From NCBI GenBank assembly GCA_027625915.1, contig JANTQA010000057.1, positions 2,480,001 to 2,544,000 of the forward strand: a stretch of DNA of 64,000 nt. The letters are read 5' to 3'. The notes beneath the pieces were generated by a model. The model was not told the origin of the DNA. It made no database searches and saw only the letters and a program-made list of their open reading frames with translations. The DNA is from Anaeramoeba flamelloides (Eukaryota; Metamonada; Anaeramoebidae). Position 1 is the stretch's first letter, and every line of letters starts with the position of its first letter. This document shows positions 25,001-35,393 of this stretch, one piece after another. A program made the position numbers and the translations under genes.

Positions 25001-25469
25001 AATCGGTCATGAAAATGATAAATTTATTTTGTATATATATTTTAATTATTTTTCTTCTTCTCTTTTTTTTAATTGATGATTTTTCTTTGATTACCCCTTT
25101 CTATAAATAAATAAATAAATATTTATCTTTTTCAACTCTAGAATTAATTCTTGGAAGTAATGCAAATTTGCATTATCTCTTTAAAATCTTGATTTCAAAG
25201 CAGCAAAGATAATTTATGAGTTTAATTTTAAGAAAGTACTTGATAATGTTAATATTTTTATTTGTATTGGTAAAATTATCAATTCCTGTGAATGGAAATG
25301 GTTTTAGTAGTAAAAAGATCTTGGTGCTTATTATTCCTAGAAGACCTTGTTATTCTCATTAATAATTAATAAAAAAACATGATGCTTATTATGTATGTGA
25401 TAAATATTACATATAGTGTCTCAAATGCAATTTTTCTTGTGATTTTCATTTTCTGAAAATTACAATTTA

Positions 25470-26342
25470 CCATTGTGAAAAAAATTTAGGTCATTAAAAT
25501 AAATTGTGTCAAACCAAAATTTATTTTCATTTTTTAAATAGTAAATATTAGTAAAATGATTTTTGATCAAGGTATCATTTTAATGAACAAATATTACATT
25601 CATAAAAATCTAAACTCATTTTCAATTATAATTTTCAAAAGTAATATTATTAAATTGTATTTTGGTCCTTTGAAATTACTTTGGAACACCAAAAATAATC
25701 AAAAATGACTTTTAATTATTCACTTTACTAAAAATAAGAGAACTAATAATCGAGAAATATTCAAATCTATTACTCCAATAAAATATTTATCATTGTTAAT
25801 TAACAGTAAATTAATCCAGGTTAATAATGAATAAACTTTCAAACCAAATTGAATCAAATAATCTTCGATAAAGATATTTTTACAAAAGATATTGATTTTT
25901 ACAAATATTTTACAATCAAAACTTTACAAATAACGAAATATCAAGATTTTAGAAACCATTTAAATTCTAAAAATCCCCAGAGACAAACCTTAATTTAAAA
26001 CTTTTATTCATTTATGTTCAATCCAAATAATTACTAACTTGATCTTGGAATGTAATCTAATAAAATAAAAATTAACATTTTTAGTAAAGTGTGTAATTAT
26101 AAAATTCAATTTGTGTATTTTTAGCCTTCCAAGGCAATTCGATAGGATCAAAATGCAATGAAATAATATTACTTTTGAAAATTATAATTGAAAATGACTG
26201 TGTTTTTTCATGAATGTAAGATTTGTTCATTAAAATGATACCTTGATCAAAAATCATTTTACTAATATTTACTATTTAAAAAACGAAAATAAATTTTTGA
26301 TTTACCCAATTTTTTTTATTACCCAAATTTTTTTCACAATGG
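25470..26342. repeat. 873-bp foldback element with arms of about 250 bp
   Basis: The ends read CCATTGTGAAAAAAATTT and its reverse complement. The arms (about 25470-25725 and 26085-26342) are nearly identical inverted copies over long stretches, for example AAATAGTAAATATTAGTAAA followed by ATGATTTTTGATCAAGGTAT. The flanks offer TTA on both sides, compatible with a 3-bp TWA-type target duplication as in PIF/Harbinger elements; that assignment is inference. The middle of about 360 bp is AT-rich and non-coding. High arm identity suggests a fairly recent or conversion-maintained element. Confidence 0.8.
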
Positions 26343-26614
26343 TTATTTTTAAAAAAATTGAAAAAAAAGAATTTCTTTATTTTCGTTTTTTATTTTTTAT
26401 TTGTAACTTTTTATCATTGTTCTGATTTACCAACTGTTTTCTATGTGGTATTTAGTGAATGGGTTGGTGTTATTTTTAAAATTAGGGAAAAAGTCATAAT
26501 TTTTTCGAAAAATGCATCAATCGTGTCTGGAACGACAATTACTGAAAAGTGCTTAAAAAAATATTTTTAAAGTAATATTTATCGTATTTATTTCAAGTGA
26601 AAATTAAGAATCAA

Positions 26615-26615
<1 letters not shown>

Positions 26616-26649
<34 letters not shown>
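26616..26649 (+). repeat. A34 homopolymer
   Basis: Thirty-four consecutive A follow an open frame of about 70 codons without an ATG, 46 bases after its stop. It could be a retrocopy tail or simply slippage. Confidence 0.9.
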
Positions 26650-26650
<1 letters not shown>

Positions 26651-26862
26651 CATTTAAATTTTGAAAAATTATATTTTATAATATTAGCTCAATAACACTT
26701 AATGTATATTAAAGAGTTAAAAATGAAAATATAAAATTATCATTTCTTATATAAAAATAGTATCACCTTTTATTGAATAGAAACAAAAATAAATTTACTT
26801 TTATTGAATAGGAATAAAAATAAATTTATCTTTTGTTTTAAGCTTTTTAAAATAAAAAATTA

Positions 26863-29094
26863 TTATTTCCTTTTTTTGTCATTTTTGGATCTTTTTTTGT
26901 TTTTTCTCTTCTGTCGTTGTAGCTTTAACCATTTGTGATTGAAATATACGATAGATCTTGTAATTAAGCTTCTTTCTGATTTTCTTTCGCAGTAGAGAGT
27001 GATTGTGTTATCACTTGAAGCTCTACACATTGCGTCTTCTGTCCATTTGATCATAAACATATTTTCGTCCTCTGGGCATTTGAAAACGAGGGGGTTGTTT
27101 TTAAAATGGACACTGAATGTGATCGAACTTTTGACGCCTACTTTGAAACCGTTCTTCCTGACTTTGATATACCCAGCTCGAAGAGGGTATTTTTTGCTAC
27201 TGACGATTGCAGCAAGAAAGTTTACGCCCGATTGGTCATAGAATTTTTTAAAAATCTCCGTGGGCTTTGATCGCATATTGATGGTATCTACGGTTTGTAA
27301 CAGTTTTTTAAATTTTTCGTTTGGCGCTACCAATGGAGGCAGAACGATCCCACTAAGCTTTGATAATTTGACTTCGTTTTTATCTGTTGGATTGATCCCG
27401 ATATTATTATTTTGGATAAACAAGATTAAGGTCATCATGCAAAGCAAGGTGTTTTCCTTTTTTTTAAATCGGATCATATATTGCTTTTGCTTTTTTTGGG
27501 ACAAGATCAGCTCAATGCAAAAGATGTGTGTGTCCTTCTTATGGAGCGAAATTAAATATCGTGAATTTAATTTTTTCGCAAACAACGGGGTTTTCAAATG
27601 GCTCAATTGGAGCACAATTTTGTTCTTGCTCAAATGCATTTCGCCCTCTCGGAAAGAATTCAAGCTCGAATCACAAATTGAGCATTGGAAGTTCGCGACA
27701 CCATTCATGGCAAAGTTTTTGGAGCCCTTGTGCCCTCTTATTATTTGCTTTTCGTATTTTTTGGCCAGCTTTGTATTTGGGAACCGCAACAAGATTTGCT
27801 CTCGATCTTGTTTTTTCCATCCGTCTAAATAATTCAGCATGTAAAATACCAAATAAATATACTTGTCATGATTAATTTTTTTTTCTTTAATCTTGAAGAG
27901 ATCGATCAAATTATTATTAAAGTAATCATTATTCTCAGAATTATATCCAATGATTTCAAACGAATGCTCGTTTTCGTCCCAGTCTTTTGGATTCGAGCCA
28001 TTTTCAGAGTCGGTTGTAGAGACGTCAGATGATGAGTTGGACTGTTGTGATGATTCTTGAGATGGTTGTGTGCTTTTTTGTGAAGACGAAGAATTTTCTG
28101 ATTGTGATTTTGATTCTGACTGTGACTGTGACTGTGACTGTGATTGCGATTCTGATTGCGACTCTGATTGCGACTCTGATTGTGATTGTGATGAACTTGT
28201 TGTGTTTTTGTTCTCTTTTTTCTTTTTATTTACAATTGCATCCCAATTTCCTTCGTCTGTAAATCCTTCAGATGGTATCCCACTATCACTATCGCTATCA
28301 CTATCACTCTTACTGTTACTATCACTTTTGCTATTGCTTTCACTGTAGCTCTTATTGTTACGATTGCTGTTGCTATTGCTACCACTTTCACTATTTGTTT
28401 CTTCCCCTGATCCTTTTTGAAGATTCTTCGAAATTTGCTTATTTCTTTCTTTTTCATTCAAATAAAAGACATTTCTAAAAATTTTTTTTTCAGAGTACTC
28501 GTTTTGTTCTTTTTCTTGTTTTTTTGAAACTAAGTCGCTCACAAAGTCCTCATTCGAAATTAAATAAAAAATTCGAGTATTTTTTTTTGATACTTTTTGA
28601 ATTCCCTTTTTTTCAAAATTCTTTTTTAAAAACAAAACAGTTCTGAGCAACTCTTGTGGTGTGGTTTGCTCTTGATTTTTTTTTTCTTTTTTAGTTTTTT
28701 TTTTTTTTTTTTCTTCTTCTTCTTCGTCCACATTCAAAAATTCATCAGTTGGAAAGTTTTTGTAATTCTTATAGCCTGCAACTTTCAAGCCATCCAAATA
28801 CTCTTCAAGGTTCTTTATCCTTTGCATTGGTTGAAATTCGGTGGTCATGATTTGATTAAATTTGCAAGGCAGAATTATGTTGATTAAATTTAAAAGCTGC
28901 AAGCAATCATTCTTAAATGCAGACTTTGCATCTAATTCTGGAAATTGAAGGATTTCTCTCATCCAAGCTAAGCATTCCTCTTTAGCTTGAAGGTTGCTTA
29001 CTTTGGAATGTTTATGGATTCTTAGAGTAATGGAATGTTTTTTTGGATCATATTTTTGTGGTTTTTTCTTATGCTTTTTTGGATTGACAAACAT
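26863..29094 (-). CDS. Calponin-homology domain protein with Ser-rich linkers and PH-like regions
   Basis: The single-exon frame encodes 743 residues from an ATG at 29094. Residues 36-165 fit a calponin-homology domain: ECLAWMREIL, then NDCLQLLNLINIILP, then FQPMQRIKNLEEYLDGLKVA and a final helix LLRTVLFLKKN. A Glu/Lys run at 123-143 is inserted before the last helix. CH domains typically bind actin or signalling partners, so a cytoskeletal role is likely. Residues 230-360 are low-complexity Ser-Asp, Ser-Asn and Ser-Gln repeats, possible phosphorylation substrates. Residues 485-563 and 640-728 look like PH-type beta barrels ending in a helix (GEMHLSKNKIVLQL... TLILFIQN; AGYIKVRKNGFKV... YFNHKWLK). 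The PH call is tentative. The tail is very basic. Antisense open frames over the Ser repeats are shadows. Confidence 0.85.
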   Translation of the reverse strand: MFVNPKKHKKKPQKYDPKKHSITLRIHKHSKVSNLQAKEECLAWMREILQFPELDAKSAFKNDCLQLLNLINIILPCKFNQIMTTEFQPMQRIKNLEEYLDGLKVAGYKNYKNFPTDEFLNVDEEEEEKKKKKTKKEKKNQEQTTPQELLRTVLFLKKNFEKKGIQKVSKKNTRIFYLISNEDFVSDLVSKKQEKEQNEYSEKKIFRNVFYLNEKERNKQISKNLQKGSGEETNSESGSNSNSNRNNKSYSESNSKSDSNSKSDSDSDSDSGIPSEGFTDEGNWDAIVNKKKKENKNTTSSSQSQSESQSESQSESQSQSQSQSQSESKSQSENSSSSQKSTQPSQESSQQSNSSSDVSTTDSENGSNPKDWDENEHSFEIIGYNSENNDYFNNNLIDLFKIKEKKINHDKYIYLVFYMLNYLDGWKKQDREQILLRFPNTKLAKKYEKQIIRGHKGSKNFAMNGVANFQCSICDSSLNSFREGEMHLSKNKIVLQLSHLKTPLFAKKLNSRYLISLHKKDTHIFCIELILSQKKQKQYMIRFKKKENTLLCMMTLILFIQNNNIGINPTDKNEVKLSKLSGIVLPPLVAPNEKFKKLLQTVDTINMRSKPTEIFKKFYDQSGVNFLAAIVSSKKYPLRAGYIKVRKNGFKVGVKSSITFSVHFKNNPLVFKCPEDENMFMIKWTEDAMCRASSDNTITLYCERKSERSLITRSIVYFNHKWLKLQRQKRKNKKRSKNDKKRK

Positions 29095-29821
29095 TTCAAT
29101 TCGAAAAAAAAAAAAAAGTTAAAAATAAAAAAATAAAAATTTTTCGCAAAGTTTTTGACTGTTTCTAACTTTATTCCAACTAAAGGAATTTTTTTCGAAT
29201 CCCAAAACGAAAATTATTTTAATTTTTAACGTTTTCGAGAATTCGTAGTAAAGCGTCAACTCCTTCTTTCTTTCTTTCATTTTTTTCAAATTTTTTCGAA
29301 TATTTTCTCATTTGGTTTTTTTATTAACCTTCAACTAGAAGCGAGATCTAAGTGAAAAAAAATGGCTGTTTGTGTGAATATTTAATTTCTTTTGATTTTA
29401 CTCTTTTTTTTAAATAACTTTGCAAAGGTTTAATATAAGGGATGAGTAACTCTTATTTATTTGTATTCCTAAAGTTAATAGGACAATTTTTTGAACAAGG
29501 GTGAGATTAAATTTGTGAAAACAACTCCTTTAATAACTTTAGAGAAATGAGTTTTCTTTTTTCAAAAGAAGTTAATTATTCCTAATGAATTTTTTATTCT
29601 AAAGATCTCTTAATTCTTGTTAGCTTGGATTTTTGGATCCAAAATAGAAAAAATAAAAAAGACATAAAATCAGTTTTTATTAAGGAAATCTCACTATTGG
29701 TGATTTCAATAGGTTTTTATGAACAATTAACTTTTCAAATTTTAATCTTATTTTAATAATATAACAAAAATAAGTCAAAGATTAATTCCTTGAAGATCCA
29801 GAAAAAAATGATCCCTTATTT

Positions 29822-30022
29822 TACAGTGGGTTCAATTTTTAAGGAACAAACTTCAACGATATTTAAAACATAATACAAATCTCAAATTAAGGCACAAAAT
29901 TCAGATTCTAGTAAAATAATATGTAAAAAAAAAAAATTCCAAATTTTGTGGCTTAATTCAAGATTTTTTTTGTGCTTTAAATTTTGTTGAACGTTAGTGC
30001 CTTAAAAGTGAAACTGATAGTA
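29822..30022. repeat. Family A element, copy 4
   Basis: Left end TACAGTGGGTTCAATTTTTAAGG, right end CCTTAAAAGTGAAACTGATAGTA, with TA on both flanks. It retains CTCAAATTAAGGCACAAAATTC and its inverted partner. Confidence 0.8.
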
Positions 30023-30743
30023 TTAAAAAATTTATTCAATTTCTTGAAATTTAAACAATTTGATAATATTAATTTTTAAATGTTATGAGGTTTTAAAACA
30101 AAATTTTATTATTAAAATCAATTATTTCAGGATATCTATTCTTTTTTTTTATAAATATTTAAATTGAATTAAATTGCATTTGTTTGAAAATCTTCTTGTT
30201 TTGTAAAAATATAATAAAAATATTGATATTTTTTAATCCTTGAGTAATTAATAACCCACTGGAAGAATTAAGATTGGGTTATTAATTATTGATTAAAAAA
30301 TACACAAATTGTATATTTTTTTCATCAGTATAGGTTGAATTTTCTAGGTTTAAAAAAAAAAAATAATAGAAATTTTAATTTAATGGTTTGGTTGTTTTTA
30401 TTCAAGTATTTTGTTCAACAAAAACCATTGATTTAAAAATTCTTGGAATAAATAAATGATATTTTTTCAACTTTTAAAAGAATTTTTTTTTTTTTTTTTT
30501 TTTGAAATAAAGTGGGGTTTTTATACCAAATATATCCAAACTTAATAGTGCTGTTTTTAATGGGCAATTTTGTATATTTCCATACCAATACAATGAGATT
30601 TTTTTCTTCTTCAATGAAAATAATTATTTATGGAATAATTTGAAAATATTCTGGATTTGGACTTTTTAAAAATGAGAAAAATGGATAATTTATTTTAAAA
30701 TAAAAATTCACTAACTGAAAATATCTTTAAAGGCAAGTTAGGT

Positions 30744-30746
<3 letters not shown>

Positions 30747-30782
<36 letters not shown>
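30747..30782. repeat. (AT)n microsatellite
   Basis: About 36 bases of alternating AT. Similar but shorter runs occur near 23457-23482 and 47743-47758. Confidence 0.95.
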
Positions 30783-30784
<2 letters not shown>

Positions 30785-32274
30785 AGATTTTTTATTTATT
30801 TTTCAATTACAAGATAATATAGTTTTTTTTTTTTTGATTTCTAATTAAAATTAGAGCATGGTTTATTTTTTTAGGATTCTCTTAAATGAAAAAAGTCACA
30901 CATTATATAATTCTCAAAAATATTTTTTTGACGAAAATACAAACTTAAAATCTCTTAAAAACATTGTTAGGGTCTTCTAATGAAGAAAACAATCACATAG
31001 AAATTCGTTTCATTTTTTTTTTTTATTTTTTATCTGGTCGTTCTTAAGATTGATTAAATTGAAAATTAGAAGAAATTCCATAAATAGAAAGTGATATTCC
31101 ATATTTATTAATATGAAATGTGTGGTTTAAAAGTTTCTGTATAGTTGGGTTATAACTGAATCAAACGGATTAAGTGTTTTAAGACAGGGTGGGTAAATAG
31201 AATTTATTAAATATTGAAATACTTTTTTTTTTTTAATATCAATTTTTAGATTTGAGAAAAGGAATCAAAAAAAAAAAAAAAATCACAAAATGATATATTT
31301 CTATACTTTGGTCATAAGTAAAAAATCCAAATATTTAGTGATTAATAATATTTGAAATTCGTTTTAGAGAGTTTTTGGGGTTGTGGAACTATTATCATTT
31401 ACGCCCAAGTATAACACACTTTGATTTCTATAGAGACCTATGATGAAGTAAAATTCTCAAGAATGCATTAATTTCAAAAAAAAAAAAAAAAAAACGAAGG
31501 GGTATAAATCACAAAGAATTGAATAAACAGATGTAAATTCGGATTTTATTAAATTTCATTGACAACATTATCGTTACAATTTTGTTTCGTTTAATTATAA
31601 TATTTCCCCCACTGTTGTTATAATCGTAAAACGGATACAATTTCTGCTATTATTTGTATTTTTAAAATTTTTGTGATTTTCCGTTTACTGTTGTCAAAAT
31701 AATATGTTTAGAAAAGTTTTAGACCTGGTGAAATATGAAAAAAAAATTTGAAAAAAAAATGAAATTTTTACTAATTTTCACCTTTGTGTTAACTTCACTT
31801 ATAATAAACGCTATTGGTTAATAAAAGATCATTGATCAAAAAATTATTCTTCGAGACATTTAACAATTCAAGTTGGAAAATTCAATTTTCCCAGTAGGTT
31901 TTTTTTCAAATTTAATATTAAAAAAATTAAATATTTAATTTTTTTTTTTGTTTTTTGATAAAAGGTCATGTTAATAATTTATTTTATAAGTATTTTATAT
32001 TTATTAAATATCTTTCAAATGTATAGCCAATTATTTTGATTATTAAAGAGTTTTTTATTCTTTTTAAATTAGAAAAGGTATTTTTATTTGGTTTTCCCTT
32101 GAGTTTTTTTTTAATTTTTGAACTAAAAAGAAAATTCATAAAAATTTTCAGTTTATTCCAAAAAGTAAAAAAAAAACGTCGTTTGATTTTTCTCTATTCT
32201 TTTGTATTCTTAAAAAAAACTGGGCATTTGGTAGACACTTATTTTAGGTTTTCCAGAATTAGAAAAGGTGGAGT

Positions 32275-32477
32275 TACAGTCAGTTTCAAATTTAAGGAAC
32301 AAACTTTCAACAAAAATTAAGGCGCAAAAAAATCTCAAATTAAGGCACAAAATTTTTAATTTTTTTTTTTTACACAAATTATTTTACTAGAATATGAATT
32401 TTGTGCCTAAATTTGATATTTTTATCGCGCCATAATTTTTGTTAAAAGTCTGTGTATTAAAAGTGGAACTGGCTGTA
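32275..32477. repeat. Family A element, copy 5
   Basis: Left end TACAGTCAGTTTCAAATTTAAGG, right end AAAGTGGAACTGGCTGTA, with TA on both sides. The arms carry (G/C)GCAAAAAAATCTCAAATTAA and its inverted partner. It is well preserved and abuts family F sequence. Confidence 0.85.
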
Positions 32478-32499
32478 AACCAAGGATTCAACACGATTC

Positions 32500-32780
32500 T
32501 TTTGAATTCTGGAAAACCACAGTTAACTTTTTTTGAGTTTTCTGTTTATTAGGAAAATCGATAGATCTTCTAAATAATAAATTAAACCTCAAAAAAAAAA
32601 AAAAAAAAAAAAAAAACAGAACATTTAACTAATAAAACAAAAAAAACCTCAAGAAAAACACAGTTCAGTTTTTTTTTTTTTTTTTTTTTAATTGAAAGGA
32701 ATTGAGTAAAATCTTTGATTTTTCTCTATTCTTTTGAATTTTGGAAAAGTTAGGTACTCCATGGCCACTTATGTTAGGAT
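32500..32780. repeat. Family F fragment, copy 3
   Basis: It contains TTTTTTGAGTTTTCTGTTTA, an ATCGATAGAT centre, then ACTAATAAAACA and AAAACCTCAAGAAAAACAC, forming a foldback like that in copy 1. Motifs such as AATTGAGTAAAATC and GGTACTCCATGGCCAC follow. Confidence 0.5.
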
Positions 32781-33379
32781 TTTAATTAATTTGTGTGATA
32801 AACCGAAAATTAAATAAATTTTTGGTTTATATCAAAAAGTAAAAAAAAAACTCTTTTAGCTTTGTCAAAATTCAAAGGAATACACAAAAATCTGTGGATT
32901 ATATACAATTATTTTAAATCCTAAAGAACTTATGACACTTATAATAAATATCATATGGATTTTTTTGTCCACTATTGCAGTTTTCTTTGGTGGTGATAAC
33001 CATTTCAAGACTATTAGTTATCATCTTTCAAAAAAAAAAAAAAATATCTCAAAGTTTAATTAAACTTAAATTCATGTTTCGGTTTTTATGGGGTTTCTTA
33101 CCCAATAAAATACTTTTTTTTTTTCTTGGCAAGACTCTTTTAAATGGGGTGGCTATACTAACAACAATAAATTCAATAGTCCCTTGAATTTGAAGTCCCA
33201 GGGTTTTGATTATATTGTGAATAAACTTTATTATTTAAGATGATAAGTTAATTTGAGTTCGTTTTTTTGTCTAATTATTTTTTTTTTCAATTTTATTGTT
33301 TAAAAGTTTGTGAGGTTTCAAAATAGGTAGTGTATTTTTTGTATTAGAAGACCTATATACCTATCAGTCCAAGAAAATA

Positions 33380-33730
33380 TCAATAAACCTTAATTAAACA
33401 TGGTATTAGTTTCTTAAATCTCCTTGTTTAAAAAAGTAATTTTAAAAAGGAAGGATCAAATTGCATAATTGATCTCAAAAGTCTCATTAATTTGAGTAAT
33501 TTAAATAAAAAAAAATAAATTGAAAAAAAATAATGAGAATATGAAAACAAATTTTGAACAAAATTTAATTCATATTTAAAATTTACTCAAAACATCAGGA
33601 TTTTACTTTCAAAATTGATATGAACTTTGGTTAACTATTGGGTGGTGAATTATATTTTCCATTGTAACAAGAAGAAAAAAAGTACGAATTTTATTTTATA
33701 ACACAGATTATACTTGTTCGGCAAGCAATA
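33380..33730 (+). repeat. Family E dispersed repeat, copy 2
   Basis: Aligns with copies at 9455 and 41795. It contains AATTAAACATGGTATTAG, GGATCAAATTGCATAAT, CATATTTAAAATTTACTCAA and ACACAGATTATAC. Copy 4 (minus strand) shares its AGAAGACCTATA and GTATT(A/G)GTTTCTTAAA edge. Confidence 0.65.
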
Positions 33731-35393
33731 TTTTATTCACATAAATTAATGAAAAAAATTTCTTTTCAAGTCTCCAAATACTTTCGTTATTCATTGTTCA
33801 AGAAACAAAGACAGTGATATCAACAAATCTATTAAAATTCATATTTCTTGAGATTTAAATAAGCTTCCTTATGGGAATTTGAGATAACTTTTTTATTTTG
33901 ATGATTTGATTTTAACTGTATTCAAAATTCTTCCCTTCAGGATCCTTCGATTGTACATAATAAAATTAAAAAGGTTAAAAAAAAAATGAGTCTAGATCAC
34001 CAATTTCAATTGAAAATTATTGATTTATTGTTGGTATTTGAATATAAATAGTCAAAAATTTTCTATTTGATTTTCCAATTTTTCTTTTGACTATTTACTG
34101 TTGAGAGAAAAATGTTGGAAACAGAAAAATGGCTGGACACCATTTTTAATTGGGAAACATTTATAAAATTGAAAATCAAATCCTATAGATAACTAGGTGA
34201 CTTTTTTCTAAATTAAGGTTTAAAGGTATTACAAGTTCATTAATATGTGGTTTGTGTATAATACTTCATTTGAATGGTTGATAACTAAATTAGATCATGC
34301 TATTTTAACAAAAATCCTAGTTTTAGTAAAGTTTATTATTAATTCTGAAAATAGTAATTTTTAAACTTGCTTTAGATTATCAGAGAAAAGGTTTTGAAAA
34401 AGTAGAATTACACTAATCGTTATTCTAAGAAGTAGATTATTGTTATTTTCTTTAGTTATTTCACAAACGATTGAAATTAAAAATCATTTTCAGTAAGGTT
34501 CAAAATTAAAATTGCTTTCCAACATTTTTCTCTCAGCAGTTAACCGAAATCTTAAACTTACAACTGTGAAAACTGAATTTCTCTGATAGACAAGTAAAAT
34601 TAATCGAAAATGTTACCAATTTATTTTTCAACTATAATCAAATGGTGGTTTTTTTGTTAATTAAATCTTATGAGGAATTTAAAAATTGCTTTTTTGTGAT
34701 TTTTCTATTAAGTGCTCTGATTAGAAGCCTGTTTTTGAAATTAAACACGTTTATATCCCCTCAATAGAAACTTTTTAATAATTCTAAATTCAAAAAAATA
34801 AACCAATATTTTTCCGATTTTTATCTAAACATTTTGTAAAAATAATTTTATTTCACTTAGAGTTATTTAAAAAAAAGTGATATTCCCAAGTTGTTTTTTA
34901 TATAAATACTTTGTTTTTGTTAATTTCTTTGAATTTTAGTTTTAACAAAAGAATTATAATCAACTTCCATTTCATTATTACCATTGTACCAGAAATTTAA
35001 AAACGAAAATTTGGTTGAGTCGTGATTTGTGTTTTTCAAAGAGAAAATAGTATTATTAAAACCCTTACTAGAACCAAATTCACTGGAACAAATCTCTTTA
35101 GTTGTTTTTAGAGTAAAACAAAAAGTTTTTGATCACAATTTTCGATTTAAAAATTTTTTAAAAAATCCGTTACAAATTGACTGTGAAAATCAAAATATTC
35201 AATAAAACGAAGTCAAAAAACCACCAAATTCAAGTGTTATTGAATTTAATTTGATTTATTTTAATTGTGCACAAAATTTGAATAAATTTTGCACAAAAAA
35301 ATTCATTTAATTTCAAATTTCAAATTTTTAAAACTTTTTTAAAAGACTTTTTTTTAATAAACAAACATATAACTAGCCAAATAATTAATCACC

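Larger units (their letters stand above)
22581..26862. other. Gene-poor spacer with several repeats
   Basis: It holds a T35-G7 run (22927-22968), a family A element (23758-23948), a nested hairpin (24664-24712), a family F fragment (about 24800-25000), an 873-bp foldback (25470-26342), an open frame without ATG (26358-26570) and an A34 run (26616-26649). No gene is supported with confidence. Confidence 0.5.
29095..35393. other. 6.3-kb gene-poor spacer
   Basis: No gene is supported. It holds family A copies at 29822-30022 and 32275-32477, an (AT)n run (about 30747-30782), a family F fragment (about 32500-32780) and a family E copy (about 33380-33730). The first 100 bases lie upstream of the CH-protein gene and the last 100 upstream of the thymidine kinase gene; each probably holds a promoter, but no motif can be named. 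Confidence 0.5.

Noticed and set aside
28029-28457. Open frames over the Ser-rich repeats of the CH protein, on both strands
   Set aside because: Short tandem codon repeats open several frames at once. Only the 743-codon minus-strand frame continues into recognisable domains.
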